From a virus, in IMG/VR virus record IMGVR_UViG_3300025151_000296, positions 1 through 24,319 of that record: a DNA stretch of 24,319 nt. The stretch is one strand, 5' to 3'. The notes beneath the pieces were generated by a model. The model was not told the DNA's origin, ran no database searches, and worked only from the letters and a program-made list of their open reading frames with translations. Position 1 is the first letter of the stretch. Every line of letters starts with the position of its first letter. The translations under genes were made by a program, and so were the position numbers. Below, piece after piece: positions 5,711 through 13,134 of this stretch.

Positions 5711-7371
5711 ACTTCCAACTCCTTCGCCTTAAATGCGGCTAGTCTAATCGCTTCTCTAGCACTAGCAGTAATACTAGCGGCTAAATCTACATCGGCCCAA
5801 CCAAATCCTTGAAACGCTAATACACCATAAAATGAAGCCATTAGTCTCTTGACCGCCATTTGGTTATTATACCACTTGACATACTCATCACCTTCGGAGT
5901 TCTTCATTCTTTTCTTGTAATCATTTCTTAACTCTTTCAATTCAAGAACTGCTCTAGGTAATAGTCCTAGTTCATCAGTTCTATAATAGTGCATTCGCTC
6001 TCCTTCCACTTCGCTGAAATCTCTTGGTGTTAATATATTAACCCCAAATTCAGTAGGTGTTTCGCTCTTAGTTTCCCAAGATATGTTTCTAGCAACCATC
6101 ATTGAAGGATATAGCCCCGCAAAGTCAAATGCCGCTACATTAAGATGTAAACCATTAGTATTCTCACTAAGCGGGTCATAAATCATAGCCCCTTGATATT
6201 CTCTTCTATCAGCACTTTTGATACCTGTTGGTGCTTTCCACCAAGCATTTCTCATAAAGTAAATAGAACCCATATGTGAAGCATAGAAGCAAGCCTTGAA
6301 AGGTGCTTTTAGTAATCGTTGTAATGATATTATTGCTTCACTACAATAGTTTGATTCATCTATTTTAACTAAGAGTTCTACATCTACTAAGGCATAATTT
6401 AAGTATGCTTCTGTATCTTCTAACCATGCTCTACGATAAAATTCGTTAGGGTCTTCAAACTTAGTTTCCATTACCTTTCCTTCATCGAACAATATCTTAG
6501 AAACATAATCAAGACTTAGTGAAGGTAATGTTCCTCTTTGAGAATCATTCCATTGTCTTTCAAATGCTAGGTCTAAGTTAAGAGTTAGCCTTCCACCAAT
6601 AGGTTGTTCAATTGGTGAATAACCATCTTGTCTCTTAAAACTGCAACCTTTCTTAAGTTGCTTAACTCCATCTATCTTATGATAAGGCGACATGATTAAA
6701 GGATTCAAACCCAAAGCACATGCTCTATCTAATAACTTAGGTAAGTCGAACTTAAGACCAAACCATGCAATTAACATATCGGGGTCTTTAGCAATCATAT
6801 ATCCCATAAAGACTTCAAGCATAAATTTTTCATCACGACAAAAATAAGTGTTGTGTTTTGTTTCTGTATTATAACTTATTATTTGGGATGGGTTATAACA
6901 TTGATGGCCTTCGGGAAACCAAGTCCACTGAATGTATTTCTTATCGTAGTTATCATACACTACAATAGTAGTAATGCAACCATCATGTTCTCCTCCTTGT
7001 TGCCATTCCATATCCCAATACCACTTACGCATATTGTATTCGGGCATCTCATTAACTTCATCAACTGCATATCTAAATGTATAAGGCACATCAGCCTCAT
7101 ATGTTTTAGTAAAGAGTTGCCTAGCACTTTTTATGTCATATGATTTTTCAACATAGACTCTCTTCAAAGGTTCACCTTCTAGGCTTTTCCAATCTCCATC
7201 TTCATATTCAAATCTACCATTGGTATATTTGTTCAAAGGATAGTAATTTCTTTCTACCTCATCTTCTAAAACATAGAAGTAGGGTCGAAACTCTACCTCT
7301 TCGCTTTTTCTTTTTCCGTTTTCTCTCCAAGATTTGTATATTGTATTTCCATTTTTATTACTAATTATCAT
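5707..7371 (-). CDS. polB: Family B DNA polymerase, N-terminal part (3'-5' exonuclease, motifs A and B)
   Basis: The 554-aa N-terminal half of the split replicative polymerase. Exonuclease motifs: D120-x-E122 in YWDMEW (Exo I), WFGLKFDLP around D209 (Exo II) and NYALVDVELL (Exo III), so proofreading looks intact. Motif A is DFAGLYPS with D416. Motif B is K508-RLM-A-SFYG516; the family usually has Asn where Ala512 stands. The protein stops after the helix following motif B (ELEV), exactly before the strand carrying motif C, which begins the gene at 3035-3940. Start ATG 7371 has GAGG nine bases upstream. Directly downstream of PCNA in one operon. Split PolB is known in Methanothermobacter, where the small subunit also carries motif C. 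Confidence 0.92.
   Translation of the reverse strand: MIISNKNGNTIYKSWRENGKRKSEEVEFRPYFYVLEDEVERNYYPLNKYTNGRFEYEDGDWKSLEGEPLKRVYVEKSYDIKSARQLFTKTYEADVPYTFRYAVDEVNEMPEYNMRKWYWDMEWQQGGEHDGCITTIVVYDNYDKKYIQWTWFPEGHQCYNPSQIISYNTETKHNTYFCRDEKFMLEVFMGYMIAKDPDMLIAWFGLKFDLPKLLDRACALGLNPLIMSPYHKIDGVKQLKKGCSFKRQDGYSPIEQPIGGRLTLNLDLAFERQWNDSQRGTLPSLSLDYVSKILFDEGKVMETKFEDPNEFYRRAWLEDTEAYLNYALVDVELLVKIDESNYCSEAIISLQRLLKAPFKACFYASHMGSIYFMRNAWWKAPTGIKSADRREYQGAMIYDPLSENTNGLHLNVAAFDFAGLYPSMMVARNISWETKSETPTEFGVNILTPRDFSEVEGERMHYYRTDELGLLPRAVLELKELRNDYKKRMKNSEGDEYVKWYNNQMAVKRLMASFYGVLAFQGFGWADVDLAASITASAREAIRLAAFKAKELEV
5709..5724. repeat. 16-nt direct repeat, copy 2
   Basis: Identical to 5473-5488. It encodes the last codons (KELEV) of the polymerase N-terminal part and acts as ribosome site for the gene at 5710. 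Its position is the exact seam where the polymerase gene is broken. Confidence 0.85.
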
Positions 7372-7380
7372 TTATATTCC

Positions 7381-8154
7381 TCAATTTGCTAAGTGTGGTG
7401 CTTTAATCAAAAGTTTATTCTCCGATATAATTAACATCGGGAAATCATCTTTGACATAAAAGTTCAACATTTCATTGTCAAACAATACATGTAGTGGGCT
7501 AGAAAAATCTAGTGTTGCTGATTCTCCAATATTGCCTTCTAACTCAATAGAAGTTTCAAACTTATTTGAGTTGTTAGTAGCACTAGACAGTGATAACTTA
7601 TTCTTATCATGTTCATAGTTTAGGTGATAAACACCACTACCGATTAACTCACAAAGTTTCATAGTTTCACTAAATGTATTTGAGTCTAATTGAAATGCAC
7701 CTTCATATTTTTCTTTGTTAAAGTTAAACAAAGTTTCTAGGTTTTCCTCAAAGCGTGTATCTAGGACATGCTGACCCATACGATTTAATGTTTCCATATT
7801 AGGATGATTCGCAATAGTAGGTTGTGAAAGTTTACTATTGTTATTTGTCATAGTAATAATATCACCACAGTTTACTACTACATCACCACTGAACTTCTTT
7901 AGATATTTCAACAACTCTCCGGTTTCACCAACAACCGTTCCGTCTTCATCACCTTCAACAGTTATATTGACTCTAACTATTAATGAATTAATAGAATCGC
8001 AATTCCATAAACTCAATGTATTATTGTGCAATTTAGCGTAAAAATACTCTATTAAAGTATTATTAGTTAGACTTGCACCATTGAAGTATTTTCCTTTCAA
8101 TTGTATATCTGTTAATGCTTTGACTAATTCTTTTGCATCTACTGTAAATTTCAT
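7381..8154 (-). CDS. pcn: PCNA-like sliding clamp
   Basis: A 257-aa ring-forming processivity clamp, the usual length for archaeal PCNA. The start MKFTVDAKELVKAL matches the first strand and helix of PCNA, and the end (YVKDDFPMLIISENKLLIKAPHL) matches the last strands of the family. It lies between the RecA-like ATPase and the polymerase. The PIP boxes of the polymerase C-terminal part and of the RFC-large-like protein should bind it. ATG 8154 is chosen over the upstream in-frame start at 8190: GGGAG precedes it and it makes an ATGA overlap. Overall identity is low, so the call rests on ends, length and context. Confidence 0.8.
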   Translation of the reverse strand: MKFTVDAKELVKALTDIQLKGKYFNGASLTNNTLIEYFYAKLHNNTLSLWNCDSINSLIVRVNITVEGDEDGTVVGETGELLKYLKKFSGDVVVNCGDIITMTNNNSKLSQPTIANHPNMETLNRMGQHVLDTRFEENLETLFNFNKEKYEGAFQLDSNTFSETMKLCELIGSGVYHLNYEHDKNKLSLSSATNNSNKFETSIELEGNIGESATLDFSSPLHVLFDNEMLNFYVKDDFPMLIISENKLLIKAPHLAN

Positions 8155-8912
8155 ATTTCTCCCTCTCTTAATTCCTTTAGTCCATTCCATGTAATGTTAG
8201 GTGGAGTTCCTTGTCTTGTAGTCCACTTAGAACCTACAAGTTTACCATTAGTTCTACTACCCAATAATTCAGCAAAGAAATGTAGTTCTCCCTTTACTTT
8301 CTTTTTAGAACAGTAAATCTCTTGTTCAAGTTTACCTCCCCAATCTTTCCACATTGGCTGAACTCCAACAGGCACATTATCGACATATTTTTCAGTATCA
8401 TGCGTAATAAATATTACATCACATTCTAAGTTGTATATAGTATCTAATAAATAATAGAATGCTTTGTTTCTGTTACCATATTGGAACGGCATAATCTTTG
8501 TCACCACTCTAGGATTAGGATTAACTTTCAACATACATGAAGAAAGCCAAGTATCTACTCCATCAATAACAAAGATAGGTTTATCTCCTGCATCTATTGA
8601 TTGCTTAGCATGATTGATAAATTCTAACGAGCGTGATTCACTTTCGTTAATATCAATAATGTTATCTTTATTCATTACAATAGGACAAAATACTTCTATT
8701 CTATCTGTTGCATCGTGGTGTTGAAACCAAGTTGATTCAACGCCTCTATCCCAATCTAAAACAAATATCTTTCTATCGGGGAAGTCTAATGCAAGTCCGG
8801 TTTTACCCGTCTTTGGTTCTCCCCAAATACCCAATACCATTCTAGGTTTTCTATTCTCTCTTTTCATTTTCATTAATTCACTAAAATTTATTTTCTCTTT
8901 TCTAAAACTCAT
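8151..8912 (-). CDS. RecA/RadA-fold ATPase, Sak4-like
   Basis: A 253-aa ATPase of the RecA core, similar to phage Sak4 single-strand annealing/recombination proteins. Walker A is GEPKTGKT (31-38), followed by DFPDRKIFVLDWDRG, typical of this group. Walker B is PIFVIDGVD (D117), and VIFITHDTEK fits the next core strand. It lacks the N-terminal DNA-binding domain of full RadA. It probably loads on ssDNA with the viral SSB during recombination-dependent replication; that role is family knowledge. ATG 8912 has GGTGA upstream. Confidence 0.78.
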   Translation of the reverse strand: MSFRKEKINFSELMKMKRENRKPRMVLGIWGEPKTGKTGLALDFPDRKIFVLDWDRGVESTWFQHHDATDRIEVFCPIVMNKDNIIDINESESRSLEFINHAKQSIDAGDKPIFVIDGVDTWLSSCMLKVNPNPRVVTKIMPFQYGNRNKAFYYLLDTIYNLECDVIFITHDTEKYVDNVPVGVQPMWKDWGGKLEQEIYCSKKKVKGELHFFAELLGSRTNGKLVGSKWTTRQGTPPNITWNGLKELREGEI

Positions 8913-9171
8913 AATTTTCACCTATCTCATTTTTATCTAATAATAATTCTGTTTCTTTCAATAATCCCCATGCGTTTAATATGCGACACAATTCATTTTT
9001 GCCTTCACAAACATATCTTGTCTCCTTAGTCCCAACATGAAGTTTAATCCAATAACTATCTTTTTTGTTTTCATTTTCCTTCCAAGTAATAAAGTCTACA
9101 CTATTTAAATCAATAATATAACTTTCATTTTTTAGAAGGAATCTTTCCTCAATAATTCCTTTTCTATACAT
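8902..9171 (-). CDS. Hypothetical protein, 89 aa
   Basis: No family recognised. Predicted mostly beta in the first 60 residues (YIIDLNSVDFITWKE, YWIKLHVGTKET), then a helix rich in L and E. It is the first gene after the stem-loops that follow the SSB gene. The frame is open to 9201 with GTG, but ATG 9171 with GAGG upstream is preferred. Confidence 0.72.
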   Translation of the reverse strand: MYRKGIIEERFLLKNESYIIDLNSVDFITWKENENKKDSYWIKLHVGTKETRYVCEGKNELCRILNAWGLLKETELLLDKNEIGENYEF

Positions 9172-9183
9172 TTTTATTCCTCT

Positions 9184-9205
9184 AAAAAATAGGCTTCGCA
9201 CCTAT
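9184..9205 (-). terminator. Short hairpin followed by six T
   Basis: On the minus strand ATAGG (9205-9201) pairs with CCTAT (9193-9189) around a 7-nt loop, directly followed by TTTTTT (9189-9184). The T-run could end archaeal transcription. It lies only 13 nt before the next ATG, so it may instead act as an attenuator in the leader. Confidence 0.45.
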
Positions 9206-9253
9206 CCGAGCGTCAATTTCTTCCTCAAGTTCACACTTACACTTGGGCTGCTA

Positions 9254-9292
9254 GGGGTTTGTTGTATTATTGATGGAGCAACAACAAACCCC
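9254..9292 (-). terminator. 12-bp perfect stem-loop after the SSB gene
   Basis: GGGGTTTGTTGT (9254-9265) and ACAACAAACCCC (9281-9292) are perfectly complementary, with a 15-nt loop. It starts 13 nt after the SSB stop, so it sits at the mRNA 3' end. No T-run follows directly, so it may protect the RNA end or mark processing rather than terminate. Confidence 0.7.
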
Positions 9293-9305
9293 CCTTGGAA
9301 TCTAA

Positions 9306-10535
9306 TCAAAACCAAACAATGTCTTCATCCTCTACGCCCTGTTCTTCGGCAACCGGATTACCAAATGCCTCTTGAACTAACAAACCACTAGTATTAATTG
9401 TAATTGGTTCGGCTTCCCCGTCGATAATTCTTTGGGAAGTTCTACCGACAACAATGACGGTTGAACCGATACCAAAGTTAATGTTGATGTGTTCGGGAAT
9501 CCAACAAGTAGTTGCTAAATCTCCATCGTCTTCTGTCAATTCCATATCGGATGCTTTATCAGTAATGGATAAGATTCTATTACCGTTAGCAGTCGGTGTC
9601 ATTCTTTGATTAACAACCGTTCCTTCAACAATAGCGAATCTTTCTTTTGTTGCTTCCATTTGTAAATTAGTATGTAGTCTATCCAAATCAACAAGCGGTG
9701 TTCCGTTCTTAGGATAGTTTTCATACAAACAAGATGCAAAGTCAAAAGAACTCATATCCCTGTAATCGCTATTATCGGGGTTTAAATCAACATTTCTAAT
9801 TAGACTGTCTTTAGTCGCCATAGTCATACCATACAAGTTTGTTCCATCATCACTAGGAATAGCCTTGAAGTGAACCCAATCAAAAGTTTCGGGTGCAAAA
9901 TCTATTCCACCTTGATTCTTATAAGAGAAGTAGTAAGACTTCATATCTCCACCGTCAATGCTACCAAAGAAAATACCATTTCTTCTAAATTCATTCTTAG
10001 GTAAAGGCTTACCATATCTTCTATTTTCAGCACCGCTTGTATAATTAGGCATACTGTCTAATGGAATAATAATAGTTCCATCTTCCAATTCTTCCGCACC
10101 ATCGGGTAGTTTCTTTACCATAGTTTCTTGATAGTCACCTTTATAGTATCTTTCAAGATTATATGTTTCATCTCCATTATCAGTAGCAACCGCAACAATA
10201 CCTTCGGATAGTGCTTTTTCACCATCTCTTAGATATTCTTCTCTTGCTTTGTTTCTACTCCAACTCATCATATCTCTTGGGGCTTCTAGGCTTACAAAGA
10301 AACCGAATGCGCTCTTAACTAAACTGTTAGAACCACTATTGGTATTTGCTTTCTTTGGTTTCATATTACCACGCACATAGTTTCTAAATAGTGATTGAGA
10401 TACAACATCGTTTACATCGGTGTTGTTCTCTTCACATATAGAACGGTATTTTGTTTCCGCTTCATCGGCGGTGATACCCATATGCCCTGCTCCTATTTCT
10501 ATTTCTTTCATTATTTTTTCATCTATTTCTTTCAT
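9306..10535 (-). CDS. Putative ssDNA-binding protein (OB fold, acidic C-terminal tip)
   Basis: A 409-aa protein ending EDEDIVWF (402-409), an acidic tip with a terminal aromatic like bacterial SSB (DDDIPF) and the phage T7 gp2.5 type, which recruits replication partners. A beta-rich region at about 300-390 (FAIVEGTVVNQR, NRILSITDKA, STVIVVGRTSQ) looks like an OB fold. The N-terminal 70 residues are helical. The gene lies between the RFC small subunit and the recombinase ATPase, and has a strong AAGGAGG and its own stem-loop at the end, consistent with high expression. The middle region is unrecognised. An RPA-related origin is possible. Confidence 0.65.
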   Translation of the reverse strand: MKEIDEKIMKEIEIGAGHMGITADEAETKYRSICEENNTDVNDVVSQSLFRNYVRGNMKPKKANTNSGSNSLVKSAFGFFVSLEAPRDMMSWSRNKAREEYLRDGEKALSEGIVAVATDNGDETYNLERYYKGDYQETMVKKLPDGAEELEDGTIIIPLDSMPNYTSGAENRRYGKPLPKNEFRRNGIFFGSIDGGDMKSYYFSYKNQGGIDFAPETFDWVHFKAIPSDDGTNLYGMTMATKDSLIRNVDLNPDNSDYRDMSSFDFASCLYENYPKNGTPLVDLDRLHTNLQMEATKERFAIVEGTVVNQRMTPTANGNRILSITDKASDMELTEDDGDLATTCWIPEHININFGIGSTVIVVGRTSQRIIDGEAEPITINTSGLLVQEAFGNPVAEEQGVEDEDIVWF

Positions 10536-10547
10536 ATTTTTTCCTCC

Positions 10548-11459
10548 TTAAAGTTGTCCTACCATCCATGAAATTATTACTTTAGGGGTCATGGTAGTAG
10601 AACGGTATTCTGCTTCCCCTATTATCCTAAGAAGTTTAAACTTCTCTTTGGACTCTAAACCTTCTGCTTCTAAAACAGAATTATGAAGTGCTAAACATAT
10701 TTCTTTCACACTTCTTCCTCCATACAATATATCGTGTAATTTATCTAATGTTTCATTAGGTTTTTTATTAAGTATTAAATTTAGTATTCCATCAAACTCT
10801 TTCAACGAGTTTTGTATTTGTTTTCTTAGTGTGAAGTTTGAGGCATTGGCAGCCTGTATTTCTGTAATTGCCCTGCGTAAATCTCCATCTAATTGATATA
10901 TAAAGCGAGCCAATTCGGTTTCATCGAATCCACTTACGCCTTCTTTATCAAGAATCTTAGTAATTACTTCAAGCACTAATTCATTTTTTAATGGATTGAA
11001 TCTGTAATTTGCACACCTGCTTTGTAATGGAAAGATAATCCTTGACCTATCATTACAAGTAATGATGAATCTTATATTACTAGCATATCTTTCCATGATA
11101 CGCTTTAGCGCATTTTGAGCGTCGTTAGTCATACCATCCATTTCATCTAATAACATTATTCTAAATGGGGCTTCACCAATAGTTCCGCTTTGTGCTACTT
11201 GTTTAATTGTAGTTCTTACATTTTCTAACCTTCTATCATCGGAAGCATTTACTTCAAAGAAGTTATCTTTGAATGCTTCTCCCAACATATCCTTTGCTAA
11301 TGCTATACCTGCTCCGGTTTTACCTGTTCCGGCAACACCGTAAGCAAGAACATTAGGCATATTCTTTTCTAATACCCATTGTTCAGCATCTAATACAAAA
11401 TGTTCTTGTCCTACAATATCACTTAATTTACTTGGTCTGTATTTTTCTGTCCATAACAT
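10548..11459 (-). CDS. rfcS: Replication factor C small subunit (clamp loader ATPase)
   Basis: A 303-aa AAA+ clamp loader subunit that opens and loads PCNA. Residues 1-10 (MLWTEKYRPS) match the family N terminus. Walker A is GVAGTGKT (41-48), Walker B LLDEMDGM (D105, E106), sensor 1 TCND, and the arginine-finger SRC motif is S147-R148-C149. The LDGDLRRAI segment matches sensor 2, and a C-terminal helical collar follows. Length is close to cellular RFC-S (about 320). It starts in a TAATG overlap with the previous gene. Confidence 0.95.
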   Translation of the reverse strand: MLWTEKYRPSKLSDIVGQEHFVLDAEQWVLEKNMPNVLAYGVAGTGKTGAGIALAKDMLGEAFKDNFFEVNASDDRRLENVRTTIKQVAQSGTIGEAPFRIMLLDEMDGMTNDAQNALKRIMERYASNIRFIITCNDRSRIIFPLQSRCANYRFNPLKNELVLEVITKILDKEGVSGFDETELARFIYQLDGDLRRAITEIQAANASNFTLRKQIQNSLKEFDGILNLILNKKPNETLDKLHDILYGGRSVKEICLALHNSVLEAEGLESKEKFKLLRIIGEAEYRSTTMTPKVIISWMVGQL

Positions 11460-11671
11460 TATATCCTCTCCAACTTAGATTCTATTTCTTCTATCTTATT
11501 TGTAACATCAAAGACTGCTTGAGACAATTCCATATCTATATGATGGGGTTTGTAAATATCAACCCAATCTAAGTTATCGTAAATCATTTCTATATCTTCT
11601 AGTGCCTCTAGCAATTCTTTATAGTCTCTTAATTTGTCTTCTATTTCTTTTATCCTTTCCGATGCTTTCAT
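11459..11671 (-). CDS. Coiled-coil hypothetical protein, 70 aa
   Basis: Charged helices at both ends (ERIKEIEDKLRDYKELLEAL and NKIEEIESKLERI) suggest an antiparallel or dimeric coiled coil. No family. It is translationally coupled to RFC small subunit (TAATG) and may be a partner of it; that is inference. Confidence 0.7.
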   Translation of the reverse strand: MKASERIKEIEDKLRDYKELLEALEDIEMIYDNLDWVDIYKPHHIDMELSQAVFDVTNKIEEIESKLERI

Positions 11672-11794
11672 TTATTCACCCTCCAAATCAAGATATAAGT
11701 CAACAAGTCTGTTGAATGAACTTTCCGGTTCTTTCTTTAGTTCGTACAAGTCCATTATTTCTTGTAATCTTTTCATTAATTCTTTTTTCTTCAT
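11672..11794 (-). CDS. 40-aa helical miniprotein
   Basis: Basic N-terminal helix (KKKELMKRLQEIMDLYELKK) and acidic C terminus (VDLYLDLEGE). AAGGAGG, lying in the last codons of the upstream gene, is well placed for ATG 11794, and the stop abuts the next ATG. No family recognised. Confidence 0.6.
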   Translation of the reverse strand: MKKKELMKRLQEIMDLYELKKEPESSFNRLVDLYLDLEGE

Positions 11795-11796
11795 TT

Positions 11797-12057
11797 TTAT
11801 TCCTCCTTATTCTTCCAAGCAACCTGTCTTACTTTTTCATCAAAATATGCCTTCTCAAACCTACGACCCAATACAGAAGATAACTGATTAATTGTTATTC
11901 CCCAAGCAGGAAATTTTTTCCTTCCCGCCGTATTTACACTTTTTGTATTGTGTAATAAATCGTATATTTGGCCTGTTGTCATATTTGGTGTTTCATCTAA
12001 CATCATTTTTATTTTCTTTATTATCATTTTGTTTCCTTTTCTTCCCATAATTCTCAT
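11797..12057 (-). CDS. HTH-like protein, paralog of the upstream gene
   Basis: 86 aa. MTTGQIYDLLHN, ITINQLSSVLGRRFEKA and VAWKNK align along the length with LTTREIYNRMVE, LTIHQLSNILSSYFDKV and IIWKNR of the gene at 11993-12292. The spacing suggests a winged-helix DNA-binding domain with a basic N-terminal arm. ATG 12057 overlaps the paralog by 65 nt; ATG 12027 would shorten the arm. A regulatory or origin-binding role is possible. Confidence 0.68.
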   Translation of the reverse strand: MRIMGRKGNKMIIKKIKMMLDETPNMTTGQIYDLLHNTKSVNTAGRKKFPAWGITINQLSSVLGRRFEKAYFDEKVRQVAWKNKEE

Positions 12058-12292
12058 CTCTATTTTTCCATATTATATTATTATCTTTTTTACTAAAACC
12101 CACCTTATCGAAATAAGATGAGAGAATATTACTTAGTTGGTGGATTGTTAAATCTCCACCATTTCTTTTCATACTGTTTTTAGAAGGATGTTCTACCATC
12201 CTATTGTATATTTCTCTAGTAGTTAATTCATTACTACCGACTATATTTATCAGTCGCATGACTACTCTCTTTTTTCCCTTTCTAATCTTCAT
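11993..12292 (-). CDS. HTH-like protein, first of a tandem pair
   Basis: 99 aa, paralogous to the next gene. After a basic arm (KIRKGKKR) comes a predicted helix-turn-helix or winged-helix core (LTTREIYNRMVEHPS, LTIHQLSNILSSYFDKVGF) ending IIWKNR, then an Asn/Lys-rich tail that overlaps the next gene. ATGA overlap with the RFC-large-like gene. DNA binding is inferred from pattern and charge. Confidence 0.68.
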   Translation of the reverse strand: MKIRKGKKRVVMRLINIVGSNELTTREIYNRMVEHPSKNSMKRNGGDLTIHQLSNILSSYFDKVGFSKKDNNIIWKNRDENYGKKRKQNDNKENKNDVR

Positions 12293-13134
12293 AAGTAGTC
12301 ACCCAAACTAACCTGTTTTTTCTTAACGGGCTTTGCTTTACGCACCCGCTTTTCTCCTAAGTTCATTAGGCGACACTCACTATTATTTAGTTTGCTTTTA
12401 GCAAATTTAACAAAATTTTCATCTTGTATTAATTGCTTAAAGACTCTCTTATCAGCGTTTTTAATACCAAGCCTTCTTAACAAAGAAGGAACTTTAGAAT
12501 ATTGTTTTCTAGTTGGCATATTCAACCTACCATAAAACCTACCATCATAAGCGTATGCTAACATTTCATAGAAGTAATCTTGCGACCATCTTCTTCTAAC
12601 TCTACCATCAATGAATAACAATTTATTCGGATTTGAATTTACACAAAGCCAATTCAATATTTGAGTATCGGATGGTTTGTTAATCTTCAAAACCCTACAA
12701 ACTTCTTCTCTATCACTTTCTTTCAAGAAGTAATTCACTAAACTAAAGGTGTCCATCTGTAATGAAAAGGGTTCTTCGCTTCTAGGTGCTAGTTCTTTAA
12801 TTGAGTTTAATAAGTGCTTTTCAGTCCCCGCCCTTTTTATTTGACAAAGAGGCTTCACTTCCTTTGGAATGTCTTTTTCATTAAGCGAGGTCATTACTAG
12901 TTTACCTCTATACCGTCTAATTATATTCAATAAGCGTTCTTTATCACTATTATAATGAATATCTTCGATAATAAGTCCATTTTCAACATTAATTGAATTT
13001 GAGTCTATTTCTAATTCATCACTAAATATAACCAAAGCATCTGGAAGTATCTCTTTTGCCTTTGTTGTTTTTCCTGTTCCTGTTTTTCCTGTTATTATTA
13101 TTGGTCTATTTCTATTCATATTTGTTAATCCCAT
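12289..13134 (-). CDS. RFC large subunit-like P-loop ATPase with C-terminal PIP box
   Basis: A 281-aa protein. Walker A is GKTGTGKT (16-23); LIIEDIHY (E57, D58) serves as a weak Walker B, and LVMTSLNEKDIPK resembles the sensor-1 strand. A helical middle is followed by a basic stretch (KRVRKAKPVKKK) and QVSLGDYL (274-281), a PIP box at the extreme C terminus exactly where archaeal RFC large subunits carry theirs. It is much shorter than cellular RFC-L (about 480 aa) and lacks clear RFC boxes. Next to RFC-S in the same operon, it is likely the fifth subunit of the viral clamp loader. A packaging or other ATPase is the alternative. Confidence 0.65.
   Translation of the reverse strand: MGLTNMNRNRPIIITGKTGTGKTTKAKEILPDALVIFSDELEIDSNSINVENGLIIEDIHYNSDKERLLNIIRRYRGKLVMTSLNEKDIPKEVKPLCQIKRAGTEKHLLNSIKELAPRSEEPFSLQMDTFSLVNYFLKESDREEVCRVLKINKPSDTQILNWLCVNSNPNKLLFIDGRVRRRWSQDYFYEMLAYAYDGRFYGRLNMPTRKQYSKVPSLLRRLGIKNADKRVFKQLIQDENFVKFAKSKLNNSECRLMNLGEKRVRKAKPVKKKQVSLGDYL

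Noticed and set aside
5707-7371. An intein or split intein as the cause of the polymerase break
   Set aside because: The N-terminal part ends in ELEV and stop with no Cys-starting splicing block, and the C-terminal part starts with Met and no HN-C/S/T junction.
9226-9245. Tandem AAGTGT copies on the minus strand in the gap after the SSB gene
   Set aside because: Only two 6-nt copies, with no TATA box or palindrome of useful length; likely chance in AT-rich DNA.
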